Source: Albirhodobacter sp042466415
GTDB taxonomy: Bacteria; Pseudomonadota; Alphaproteobacteria; Rhodobacterales; Rhodobacteraceae
Direction of reading: 5' to 3'
DNA: 64,000 bases
Assembly (NCBI RefSeq): GCF_042466415.1
Contig: NZ_JAXHCH010000002.1
Span: 1,984,001-2,048,000, forward strand
In this document: piece by piece, positions 20,501-27,166 of the stretch
How the letters are laid out: every line of letters starts with the position of its first letter
Numbering within the stretch: position 1 is the first letter of the stretch
Notes under the pieces: generated by a model
The model's input: only the letters and a program-made list of their open reading frames with translations
Told to the model about the DNA's origin: nothing
Database searches by the model: none
Position numbers and translations under genes: made by a program

Positions 20501-21645
20501 GCGGTATCACGGCCCATGTTCTTGTCAGCCGCCATCGTGTTACGGATGTAGGGACCAACGTTGATGTTATCGATATCCAGAACCGGAATATCGGTAATAC
20601 CGTTGTCGAGAAGCGTCTTGAGCGAACCGCCCGAGATTTCGCCGTCACGATCATAGTCAAGCGTAAGCTCGTCACCCGCTTCCGCGAAGATGAAACCGGT
20701 TTGCTCGTTAATGATGTCTTTCGCAACGAAACGACCAACGATTTGCTCGAACGGGACCAAAAGCTCGGTCACTTTCGCCTCGTCGATCAATTTCTTGACC
20801 ATCCGCGGGGTCATTTTCTCGCCCGCGTTGCAAATCACTTCACCGGTCGCTGCATCCACCAGATCGAACAGGGGACGCGTGCCGCGCACACGCTCGGGGA
20901 AGAACTTGGTGACCCAGCCGCGCTTGCCTTCGGCGCGGTAGTCAACGGTGTTGTAATACGCATCCATGATGCCTTCTTGATCGAGACCAAGCGCATAGAG
21001 CAGCGTCGTTACGGGGAGTTTGCGGCGACGGTCGATACGCGCGAAGACAAGGTCTTTCGCATCGAATTCGAAGTCCAGCCACGAGCCGCGATACGGAATG
21101 ATCCGGCATGCGAACAGCAACTTACCCGACGAATGCGTCTTGCCACGATCATGGTCAAAGAACACGCCAGGCGAGCGGTGCATCTGGGACACGATAACAC
21201 GCTCGGTCCCGTTCACGACGAACGTCCCGTTTGCGGTCATCAGAGGCATGTCGCCCATGTAGACGTCTTGTTCTTTGATATCCTTGACCGAGCGTGCGCC
21301 CGTGGTCTCGTCGACATCGAACACGATCAAACGCAGCGTCACCTTGAGGGGAGCCGCATATGTCATGTCACGCTGCTGACATTCGTCAACGTCGTATTTC
21401 GGCTTTTCTAGCTCGTATTTTACGAACTCCAGAATCGCGTTGTCGTTGAAATCCTTGATCGGGAATACCGATTGGAAAACACCTTGGATGCCTTCACCTT
21501 CGAGCGGCTTGGGCGCATCGCCCGACCGCAGGAAAAGGTCGTAGGAAGATTTTTGAACCTCAATGAGGTTCGGCATCTCGAGGACTTCGCGGATTTTGCC
21601 GTAATACCGGCGGATACGCTTTTGACCAACGTAAGCTTGAGCCAT
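17509..21645 (-). CDS. rpoB: DNA-directed RNA polymerase subunit beta
   Basis: The 1378-residue protein starts [20 protein letters not shown]. A GTG four codons upstream is possible, but the ATG at 21643-21645 has the better spaced AAAGGTGA and matches the family. The rifampicin region [20 protein letters not shown] then [20 protein letters not shown] keeps the sensitive-type Asp, His and Ser residues, with Thr where E. coli has Asn518. Beta carries much of the catalytic cleft. It is separated from rplL by about 257 highly structured bases. Confidence 0.97.
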   Translation of the reverse strand: [1378 protein letters not shown]

Positions 21646-21736
21646 GCTCGTCGTCACCTTTCGTCTTTTCGCAGGCGCGCATACCGTCGGGGCCCGGTAG
21701 GCGGCGCGTGGCGATCAAGGGGGCGGTTCCATTCAT

Positions 21737-21870
21737 GCCCCCCGTCCCAAAGGGGGGCTCCCGAACCGTATTACCCGCCTTGGAGAAGGCTCAGCGTCAG
21801 GAGTAATTCCTAAAGCCCTCTCCAAGACAGGTTCGGCTGGGCCCGGAAAACTCCGGACCCAGCCCTTTTT
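21737..21870 (-). promoter_or_regulatory. Structured rplL-rpoB intercistronic region
   Basis: Three inverted repeats are packed here: a 7-bp GCCCCCC/GGGGGGC stem (21737-21743 with 21752-21758); a long imperfect stem CTTGGAGA/TCTCCAAG (21779-21786 with 21819-21826) with inner GGCT/AGCC; and a 13-bp stem with one G-T pair (21835-21847 with 21852-21864). The last is followed by T only on the plus strand (21866-21870). On the coding strand it has no T-run, so it suits attenuation or RNase III cleavage rather than full termination. Confidence 0.6.
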
Positions 21871-21902
21871 CACAAAGTCGGATGCTCAGGCATCCGGCCC
21901 AA

Positions 21903-22274
21903 TTACTTGAGCTCGACTTTCGCGCCAGCTGCTTCCAGCTTAGCTTTGATGTCTTCTGCTTCTGCTTTCGAAGCGCCTTCTTTGACTTTGCCGCCAGCTT
22001 CGACGAGGTCTTTAGCTTCTTTGAGGCCAAGACCGGTGATGCCGCGAACTTCTTTGATCACGTTGATCTTGCTTGCGCCAGCATCCGTCAGAACGACGTC
22101 AAACTCGGTTTTCTCTTCAGCAGCTTCTGCTGCTGCTGCCGGGCCAGCCATCATGACTGCGCCGCCAGCTGCGGGCTCGATGCCGTACTCGTCTTTGAGG
22201 ATCGTTTTCAGTTCTTGTGCTTCCAGCAGCGTGAGGTTCACGATTTGCTCAGCAAGTGCTTTAAGATCGGCCAT
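21903..22274 (-). CDS. rplL: 50S ribosomal protein L7/L12
   Basis: The 123-residue acidic protein has the N-terminal dimerisation domain MADLKALAEQIVNLTLLEAQ, an alanine-rich hinge, and a C-terminal factor-binding domain starting EKTEFDVVLTDAGASKINVI and ending KLEAAGAKVELK. It forms the ribosomal stalk that recruits EF-Tu and EF-G. The ATG at 22272-22274 is the family start; a six-codon upstream extension has no support. It follows rplJ by 64 bases. Confidence 0.97.
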   Translation of the reverse strand: MADLKALAEQIVNLTLLEAQELKTILKDEYGIEPAAGGAVMMAGPAAAAEAAEEKTEFDVVLTDAGASKINVIKEVRGITGLGLKEAKDLVEAGGKVKEGASKAEAEDIKAKLEAAGAKVELK

Positions 22275-22338
22275 TTTCCGTTCCATTCTCATATAAGGTT
22301 GTTATCCGACGTCAGCTTCGACGAAGGCAATAAATTGC

Positions 22339-22851
22339 TCAGGCAGCTTTCTCTTCGATAGTCGAGAGAATGCTCGCGATGTTCGATGCAGGCGCGCCAA
22401 TGGCACCAGCGATGTTCGAAGCAGGCGCACCGATGCAACCAACGATCGAAGCAATAAGCTCCTCACGCGACGGCATTTGAGCGACGGCTTTAACACCGGC
22501 AAGGTCCAGAGCGTTTTCGCCCATTGCACCGCCAAGGATCACGAACTTATCGTTCGCTTTCGCATAGGCGTCAGACACTTTCGCAGCAGCGACAGGGTCT
22601 TCCGAATAGGCAAGAACGGTCATGCCCGTGAGGTAGTTAGCAATGCTTGCGCATGGCTGACCTTCAAGGGCGATCTTGGCGAGCTTGTTCTTGGCAACGC
22701 GTACCGACCCACCAACTTCACGCATTTGCGCGCGGAGGGTCTGCATCTGAGCAACCGTCATGCCTTCGTAGTGGGCAACCACTACGACGCCAGAGCTTGC
22801 GAAGATTTGGCCGAGCTCTTCGACCAATTTCTCTTTTTGGGCTCTATCCAC
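22339..22851 (-). CDS. rplJ: 50S ribosomal protein L10
   Basis: The 170-residue protein most likely starts at a GTG (22849-22851) giving (M)DRAQKEKLVEELGQIFASS, with GGAG seven bases upstream. The open frame continues 20 codons further, but that part (FFGAGKLEPGGNP...) does not match L10. L10 anchors the L7/L12 dimers to 23S rRNA, and in many bacteria the L10-L12 complex represses its own mRNA leader. The 264-base leader upstream fits such control. Confidence 0.92.
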   Translation of the reverse strand: MDRAQKEKLVEELGQIFASSGVVVVAHYEGMTVAQMQTLRAQMREVGGSVRVAKNKLAKIALEGQPCASIANYLTGMTVLAYSEDPVAAAKVSDAYAKANDKFVILGGAMGENALDLAGVKAVAQMPSREELIASIVGCIGAPASNIAGAIGAPASNIASILSTIEEKAA

Positions 22852-23115
22852 GGTTTCACTCCAAGTATGGGGGTTTCCCCCCGGCTCCAATTTCCCTGCT
22901 CCGAAGAACAAGGTCGGGTCCGCTCAGGGTCCCGAGGCCAGATCGCCCGAGATCACATTGCTGTGGCTCGGAAATGGTCTCGTTTCCCATCTCAGGAAGG
23001 ACATTAAGGCCTACCGTTTCCGGCGTATTGGCCTCCCTCCGTCTCGGACAGGACGGGGCGCTCGCACGCCCCGCCATTTGCTCTCCCCCCGAAGGACGAC
23101 AGCAAAACTCTATGC
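22852..23115 (-). promoter_or_regulatory. Probable L10 leader region (rplA-rplJ spacer)
   Basis: This 264-base spacer is unusually long within the rplKAJL group. It has several stems: GGGG(G)GAAACCCCC near 22868-22882 just before rplJ, GGCC...GGCC enclosing CCGGAAACGG near 23006-23032, and GGGGCG/CGCCCC near 23055-23073. L10-L12 autoregulatory leaders occupy exactly this position in many bacteria. I did not match the conserved kink-turn with confidence, so the assignment rests on location, length and pairing potential. Confidence 0.5.
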
Positions 23116-23814
23116 TTAGTTGCCGGTCGCGGAGGCGAGGTCGAGCGAAACGCCCGGGCCCATCGTCGACGACAACGAAACTTTTTTCACATAAGCGCCC
23201 TTGGCACCAGCAGGCTTCGCCTTGGAAACAGCGTCCACGAAGGCGCGAACGTTCTCAGCGAGAGCTTCTGCGGTGAAGGATGCTTTGCCGATGCCGCCGT
23301 GAATCACGCCAGCTTTTTCGACTTTGAACTGAACTTCGCCGCCTTTTGCTGCTTCGACGGCCGCTTTCACGTCCATCGTAACAGTGCCGACTTTAGGGTT
23401 CGGCATCAGGTTGCGTGGGCCAAGGACCTTACCAAGACGACCAACGATCGGCATCATGTCCGGCGTTGCGATGCAACGGTCGAACTCGATCTTACCCGAC
23501 TGGATGATCTCCATCAGATCTTCTGCGCCGACGATGTCCGCTCCTGCAGCCTTGGCTTCATCAGCCTTCGGGCCACGTGCGAACACTGCAACACGAACGG
23601 TTTTGCCAGTGCCGTTTGGCAATTGGACAACACCGCGAACCATCTGATCAGCGTGACGCGGGTCAACACCGAGGTTCATAGCGATCTCAAGGGTTTCGTC
23701 GAATTTCGCGTTAGCGTTCGACTTGATCAAAGCAACAGCAGCCTCAACGGAGAGGTTGTCTTTGCCTTCGAAAGCGGCGCGCGCGGCGACCGTACGTTTA
23801 CCGAACTTCGCCAT
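23116..23814 (-). CDS. rplA: 50S ribosomal protein L1
   Basis: The 232-residue protein starts MAKFGKRTVAARAAFEGKDN and includes the L1 signature around IVGRLGKVLGPRNLMPNPKV (residues 127-146). L1 forms the mobile stalk at the E site and in E. coli represses the rplKA mRNA. The start lies 3 bases after the rplK stop, so the two are translationally coupled. Confidence 0.97.
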   Translation of the reverse strand: MAKFGKRTVAARAAFEGKDNLSVEAAVALIKSNANAKFDETLEIAMNLGVDPRHADQMVRGVVQLPNGTGKTVRVAVFARGPKADEAKAAGADIVGAEDLMEIIQSGKIEFDRCIATPDMMPIVGRLGKVLGPRNLMPNPKVGTVTMDVKAAVEAAKGGEVQFKVEKAGVIHGGIGKASFTAEALAENVRAFVDAVSKAKPAGAKGAYVKKVSLSSTMGPGVSLDLASATGN

Positions 23815-23817
23815 GAC

Positions 23818-24270
23818 TTACCCTTTCACCTCGATACCGATCGAACGAGCGGAGCCGAGGATGATTTGCATCGCGGCTTCCACGTCATTCGCGGACAGGT
23901 CTTTCATTTTTGCTTCAGCGATTTCGCGCACTTGCGCTACGGTCACGGAACCAACGGTCGAACGGCCAGGCGCTTCCGAACCGCGTGGGCGGTTACGCTT
24001 GCCTTGTGGCTTCAGACCAGCAGCTTTCTTCAGGTAGAAGGAAGCAGGAGCGGTCTTCGTTTCGAATGTGAAGGACTTGTCGGCATAGTAGGTGATAACC
24101 ACCGGGACCGGCATGTCCTTTTCCATTTCCTGCGTCTTAGCGTTGAACGCCTTGCAGAATTCCATGATGTTGATGCCGCGCTGACCTAGCGCCGGACCGA
24201 CCGGCGGGGACGGGTTTGCAGCACCCGCTTTAATTTGCAGCTTGAGCTGCCCGATAACTTTCTTGGCCAT
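23818..24270 (-). CDS. rplK: 50S ribosomal protein L11
   Basis: The 150-residue protein is about 8 residues longer than E. coli L11. The N-terminal domain holds NPSPPVGPALGQRGINIMEF (residues 19-38), the thiostrepton and RelA-signalling region. The C-terminal RNA-binding domain ends GSARSIGIEVKG. The extra residues form a basic linker, KPQGKRNRPRGSEAPGR (residues 87-103), which I recall as common in roseobacter L11. L11 senses uncharged tRNA together with the RSH protein, which is encoded at 57,878-59,995. Confidence 0.97.
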   Translation of the reverse strand: MAKKVIGQLKLQIKAGAANPSPPVGPALGQRGINIMEFCKAFNAKTQEMEKDMPVPVVITYYADKSFTFETKTAPASFYLKKAAGLKPQGKRNRPRGSEAPGRSTVGSVTVAQVREIAEAKMKDLSANDVEAAMQIILGSARSIGIEVKG

Positions 24271-24367
24271 GTGGCCTCTCCTTTATCACTGTCACACCAG
24301 AGCGGTGCGAAGTTTAGTGGTGCGGGTCAGACGCGCGCTGCGCGACATCGCCTCCCACGGTTTGCAC

Positions 24368-24907
24368 TTAGGCGACCTTTGTCACCTGAGTGAATTCCAA
24401 CTCAACGGGCGTGGGACGGCCAAAGATCGACACAGTCACCTTCAGGCGGCTCGCCACATCATCGACTTCCTCAACCATACCCGCGAAGCCCTCGAACGGA
24501 CCATCCGTCACCGAGACATTCTCACCAACCTCGAAGCGGATCAGGTTACGCGGTGCAACCGCTTCACCCGCATCGCCACCGCGGTTCAAGATACCGTTCA
24601 CCTCCGAATCGCGCATCGGCATTGGACGCCCCTGCGGACCCAAGAAACCCGTCACGCGATTGATCGAGTTAATCAGGTGATAAGCTTTGTCGGTCATCTC
24701 CATGCGCACGAGCACATAGCCCGGCATAAAGCGACGCTCGGAGGTCACTTTTTTACCGCGACGGATTTCAATCACTTCTTCCGTGGGGACAAGAACTTCC
24801 TCGATCAATTCCTCTGCCGACTGATCAATAACAGCCTGACGGATTTGCTCGGCTACCTTCTTCTCGAAGTTCGAGAGAACGCTTACCGAATACCAACGCT
24901 TCGCCAT
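24368..24907 (-). CDS. nusG: Transcription termination/antitermination protein NusG
   Basis: The 179-residue protein starts MAKRWYSVSVLSNFEKKVAE, the NGN domain. The domain includes MPGYVLVRMEMTDKAYHLIN near residues 67-86. The C-terminal KOW domain is VGENVSVTDGPFEGFAGMVE. NusG binds RNA polymerase and couples it to Rho or to S10 on the ribosome. A TTG two codons upstream is a weaker start than the ATG at 24905-24907, which has AGAGG ten bases before it. A terminator separates it from secE. Confidence 0.96.
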   Translation of the reverse strand: MAKRWYSVSVLSNFEKKVAEQIRQAVIDQSAEELIEEVLVPTEEVIEIRRGKKVTSERRFMPGYVLVRMEMTDKAYHLINSINRVTGFLGPQGRPMPMRDSEVNGILNRGGDAGEAVAPRNLIRFEVGENVSVTDGPFEGFAGMVEEVDDVASRLKVTVSIFGRPTPVELEFTQVTKVA

Positions 24908-25007
24908 GCTCAATCAGCCTCTTTCCCACCGACGCAGAACGCCGAAATTCCAATATCCACGAGGCATTTGCCTCATATTCCCAAGGGGTTACCCCCCGCC
25001 ACCCAGA

Positions 25008-25044
25008 ATAAAAAACAGCGCGCAGTACCGAATCGGTGCGCGCC
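25008..25044 (-). terminator. Intrinsic terminator between secE and nusG
   Basis: A 7-bp GCGCGCA/TGCGCGC stem (25018-25024 with 25037-25043) encloses a second ACCGA/CGGT pairing. On the minus strand it is followed by TGTTTTTTATT. It lies about 106 bases past the secE stop and 101 bases before nusG. In E. coli secE and nusG share a transcript, so a terminator here is unexpected. I found no clear promoter between it and nusG, so it may be leaky. Confidence 0.65.
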
Positions 25045-25149
25045 GGCTCTAGGTGAGTTCAGCCCCAATACCCCCTGCGCCCCAATATTTCAAGAGCCAG
25101 ACAAGAAAACCCGATGAAAACTGGGCACTCCGGGGCGAGGTAGAAATCC

Positions 25150-25332
25150 TTAGCCGACGAGGAAGCCAACGCCGAAGCGGATCACCATATCCACGAGCGA
25201 AAAGAAGACCGCCATGAGAGCCGCCATAATGAAGACCATCACAGTCGTCAGAATAACTTCGCGACGCGTCGGCCAAGCGACCTTACCGATCTCGGACCGA
25301 ACTTCTTCAACGAATTTGACCGGATTTGCCAT
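25150..25332 (-). CDS. secE: Preprotein translocase subunit SecE
   Basis: This is a 60-residue short-form SecE. The amphipathic segment NPVKFVEEVRSEIGKVAWPT contains the conserved KVxWPT motif and is followed by RREVILTTVMVFIMAALMAV and one transmembrane helix. SecE clamps SecY in the translocon. The ATG at 25330-25332 follows AAAGGGCAAAGC. The frame extends 30 codons upstream without family support. tRNA-Trp lies 154 bases upstream on the same strand, the common tRNA-Trp-secE-nusG order. Confidence 0.95.
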   Translation of the reverse strand: MANPVKFVEEVRSEIGKVAWPTRREVILTTVMVFIMAALMAVFFSLVDMVIRFGVGFLVG

Positions 25333-25486
25333 TAGCTTTGCCCTTTTAATCACAACCATTGCGACGGGGGCGAGATACGCCCTATGCGACATGAATTCAA
25401 GCACTTTGGAAGTGCGATCCATGAATTGCCAACCGTGCCGCGAGATCCACGAGATGTTAGCCGCTTGCTTTTCGGGAAAATAGGCT

Positions 25487-25562
25487 TGGCAGGAGTTGGG
25501 GGACTCGAACCCACGACCCTCGGTTTTGGAGACCGATGCTCTACCAACTGAGCTAAACTCCT
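25487..25562 (-). tRNA. tRNA-Trp (anticodon CCA)
   Basis: This 76-base cloverleaf includes an encoded GCCA 3' end. The acceptor stem is AGGAGTT/AACTCCT, the D arm is GCTC-AGTTGGTA-GAGC, and the anticodon stem TCGGT/ACCGA carries loop CTCCAAA, so the anticodon is CCA. The T loop is TTCGAGT. The T stem (GTGGG/CCCCC) has one non-pair, U50 opposite C64, where E. coli tRNA-Trp has a G-U wobble. It lies between tuf copy 2 and secE. Confidence 0.96.
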
Positions 25563-25574
25563 AAGCCTGAAGGC

Positions 25575-25603
25575 GGGATATTCCATGGCCGCGCGGAACG
25601 CAA
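25575..25603 (-). promoter_or_regulatory. Predicted promoter for tRNA-Trp (and secE)
   Basis: TTGCGT (complement of 25598-25603) and TATCCC (complement of 25575-25580) are separated by 17 bases on the minus strand. The inferred start site is only a few bases before the mature tRNA 5' end at 25562, as is usual for tRNA genes. It lies downstream of the tuf copy 2 terminator, so it probably drives tRNA-Trp and secE. Confidence 0.55.
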
Positions 25604-25674
25604 GTGTTGTTATGCAATTTTCAGGGAGAGAATTTCAGTAAATTGAGACCCTAACCACCTCATCTCCGGATGCA

Positions 25675-25703
25675 AAAAGGGCGCCCGCTTGGGGCGCCCT
25701 TTT
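25675..25703 (-). terminator. Intrinsic terminator after tuf copy 2
   Basis: The 12-bp stem and loop are identical to those at 8440-8468 after tuf copy 1, with a GGGCGCCC core and T residues following on the minus strand. It lies 21 bases past the tuf copy 2 stop and is part of the duplicated block that begins at 25661. Confidence 0.85.
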
Positions 25704-25724
25704 CAACTCTCATCGCTCAAGCGA

Positions 25725-26900
25725 TTATGCGAGGATTTTCGAAACAACGCCTGCACCAACGGTGCGGCCGCCTTCGCGGATCGCGAAGCGCAGTTTCTCT
25801 TCCATCGCGATCGGCGCGATCAGTTCAACTTCGAACTTCAGGTTGTCCCCTGGCATAACCATTTCAGTGCCTTCTGGCAGCTTAACGGTACCGGTGACAT
25901 CCGTCGTGCGGAAGTAGAACTGCGGGCGGTAGTTCGCGAAGAACGGCGTGTGACGGCCACCCTCTTCTTTCGTCAGAATGTAAGCTTCTGCTTCAAACTT
26001 CGTGTGCGGCTTAACCGAACCCGGCTTGCACAGAACCTGACCACGCTCAACGCCTTCACGGTCAATACCGCGAAGCAATGCGCCAACGTTGTCGCCTGCC
26101 TCACCACGATCCAACAGCTTGCGGAACATCTCAACGCCCGTGCAAGTCGTTTTCTTCGTGTCGCGGATACCGATGATTTCGAGTTCGTCGCCAACGTTAA
26201 CAGCGCCACGCTCAATACGGCCGGTCACAACAGTGCCGCGACCCGAGATCGAGAACACGTCTTCGATCGGCATCAAGAACGGCTGGTCGATCGCGCGCTC
26301 TGGAGTCGGGATGTACGAATCAACCGCTGCGATCAGCGCCTTGATCAACTCTTCGCCGATTTCTGGCTGCGTGCCGTTCATAGCGTGCAGTGCCGAACCA
26401 CGGATGATCGGAATATCGTCGCCCGGGTAGTCGTACGACGACAGAAGCTCACGGATCTCCATTTCGACGAGCTCGAGAAGCTCTTCGTCGTCAACCTGGT
26501 CAACCTTGTTCATGTACACAACCATGTACGGGATACCAACCTGACGGCCGAGCAGAATGTGCTCGCGCGTCTGGGGCATCGGGCCGTCAGCGGCGTTCAC
26601 AACCAAGATCGCGCCGTCCATCTGTGCAGCACCGGTGATCATGTTCTTAACATAGTCAGCGTGGCCGGGGCAGTCGACGTGCGCGTAGTGGCGCGATTCC
26701 GACTCATACTCAACGTGCGCGGTCGAGATCGTGATACCACGAGCTTTCTCTTCCGGTGCGCCGTCAATCTGGTCGTAGGCGCGGAAGTCACCGAAGTACT
26801 TCGTGATCGCTGCCGTAAGGGTCGTCTTGCCGTGGTCAACGTGGCCAATCGTGCCGATGTTGACGTGCGGCTTGTTACGTTCAAACTTTGCCTTTGCCAT
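25725..26900 (-). CDS. tuf: Translation elongation factor Tu, copy 2
   Basis: This is a 391-residue EF-Tu identical to copy 1 except for Leu instead of Ser at residue 185, between the GTP-binding domain and domain II (PEIGEELIKALIAAV). The P-loop GHVDHGKTT, DCPGHADY and NKVD motifs are intact. Its position ahead of tRNA-Trp, secE and nusG corresponds to tufB in E. coli. It has its own promoter candidate (26955-26983) and its own terminator. Confidence 0.98.
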   Translation of the reverse strand: MAKAKFERNKPHVNIGTIGHVDHGKTTLTAAITKYFGDFRAYDQIDGAPEEKARGITISTAHVEYESESRHYAHVDCPGHADYVKNMITGAAQMDGAILVVNAADGPMPQTREHILLGRQVGIPYMVVYMNKVDQVDDEELLELVEMEIRELLSSYDYPGDDIPIIRGSALHAMNGTQPEIGEELIKALIAAVDSYIPTPERAIDQPFLMPIEDVFSISGRGTVVTGRIERGAVNVGDELEIIGIRDTKKTTCTGVEMFRKLLDRGEAGDNVGALLRGIDREGVERGQVLCKPGSVKPHTKFEAEAYILTKEEGGRHTPFFANYRPQFYFRTTDVTGTVKLPEGTEMVMPGDNLKFEVELIAPIAMEEKLRFAIREGGRTVGAGVVSKILA

Positions 26901-26954
26901 TGTGCGGGCGCCTCGTGCTGAAAGGGCCTCGCGGCCCGGTGGAACATCGCGCGC

Positions 26955-26983
26955 TAACTATTGGCTGGAAGAGGAAAAATCAA
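26955..26983 (-). promoter_or_regulatory. Predicted tuf copy 2 promoter
   Basis: TTGATT (complement of 26978-26983) and TAGTTA (complement of 26955-26960) are spaced by 17 bases on the minus strand, about 55 bases before the tuf ATG. The region from here to 27,166 is the divergent spacer with the next plus-strand gene. I found no equally good plus-strand promoter in it. Confidence 0.5.
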
Positions 26984-27166
26984 GCCCGCTTGAGCACAGA
27001 AGTCGCACAGGACGTAAAAGAGGCGGTTTATCCGCAACGGTCAGCCGCCAATCCGCGTAAAATCGCGCAGGCGAGATGGGCCAAACAGCTACGGTCAAAA
27101 GATTTTTAGAGAAATGGCAATATCTCCTGTAGGCTCGTCCTAAATGATTATTTGTGGAGAATTGCG

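Larger units (their letters stand above)
25661..26904 (-). repeat. 1,244-bp tuf duplication (partner 8426-9669)
   Basis: Bases 25661-26904 align to 8426-9669 at a constant offset of 17,235 without gaps. I find four mismatches, at 8613, 9112, 9126 and 9186 in copy 1 numbering. The identity covers the whole gene, the terminator and four bases before the start codon, then stops abruptly on both sides. Such homogeneity with unrelated flanks is the usual signature of tuf gene conversion. Confidence 0.93.

Noticed and set aside
17509..21645. Rifampicin-resistance change at the Asn518-equivalent (Thr in DQTNPLS)
   Set aside because: The key Asp, His and Ser residues are all sensitive type, and this position varies naturally between lineages.
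21646..21657. RpoB starting at a GTG four codons upstream
   Set aside because: The downstream ATG has the better spaced AAAGGTGA and gives the N-terminus [10 protein letters not shown] expected for the family.
23818..24270. L11 linker insertion of about eight basic residues as a novelty
   Set aside because: I recall the KRNRPRG-type linker as a usual feature of roseobacter L11 proteins, so it is a lineage marker rather than an anomaly.
25661..26904. The tuf repeat as a mobile element
   Set aside because: It has no transposase, terminal inverted repeats or target duplications, and tuf pairs at these two positions are an old, common arrangement.
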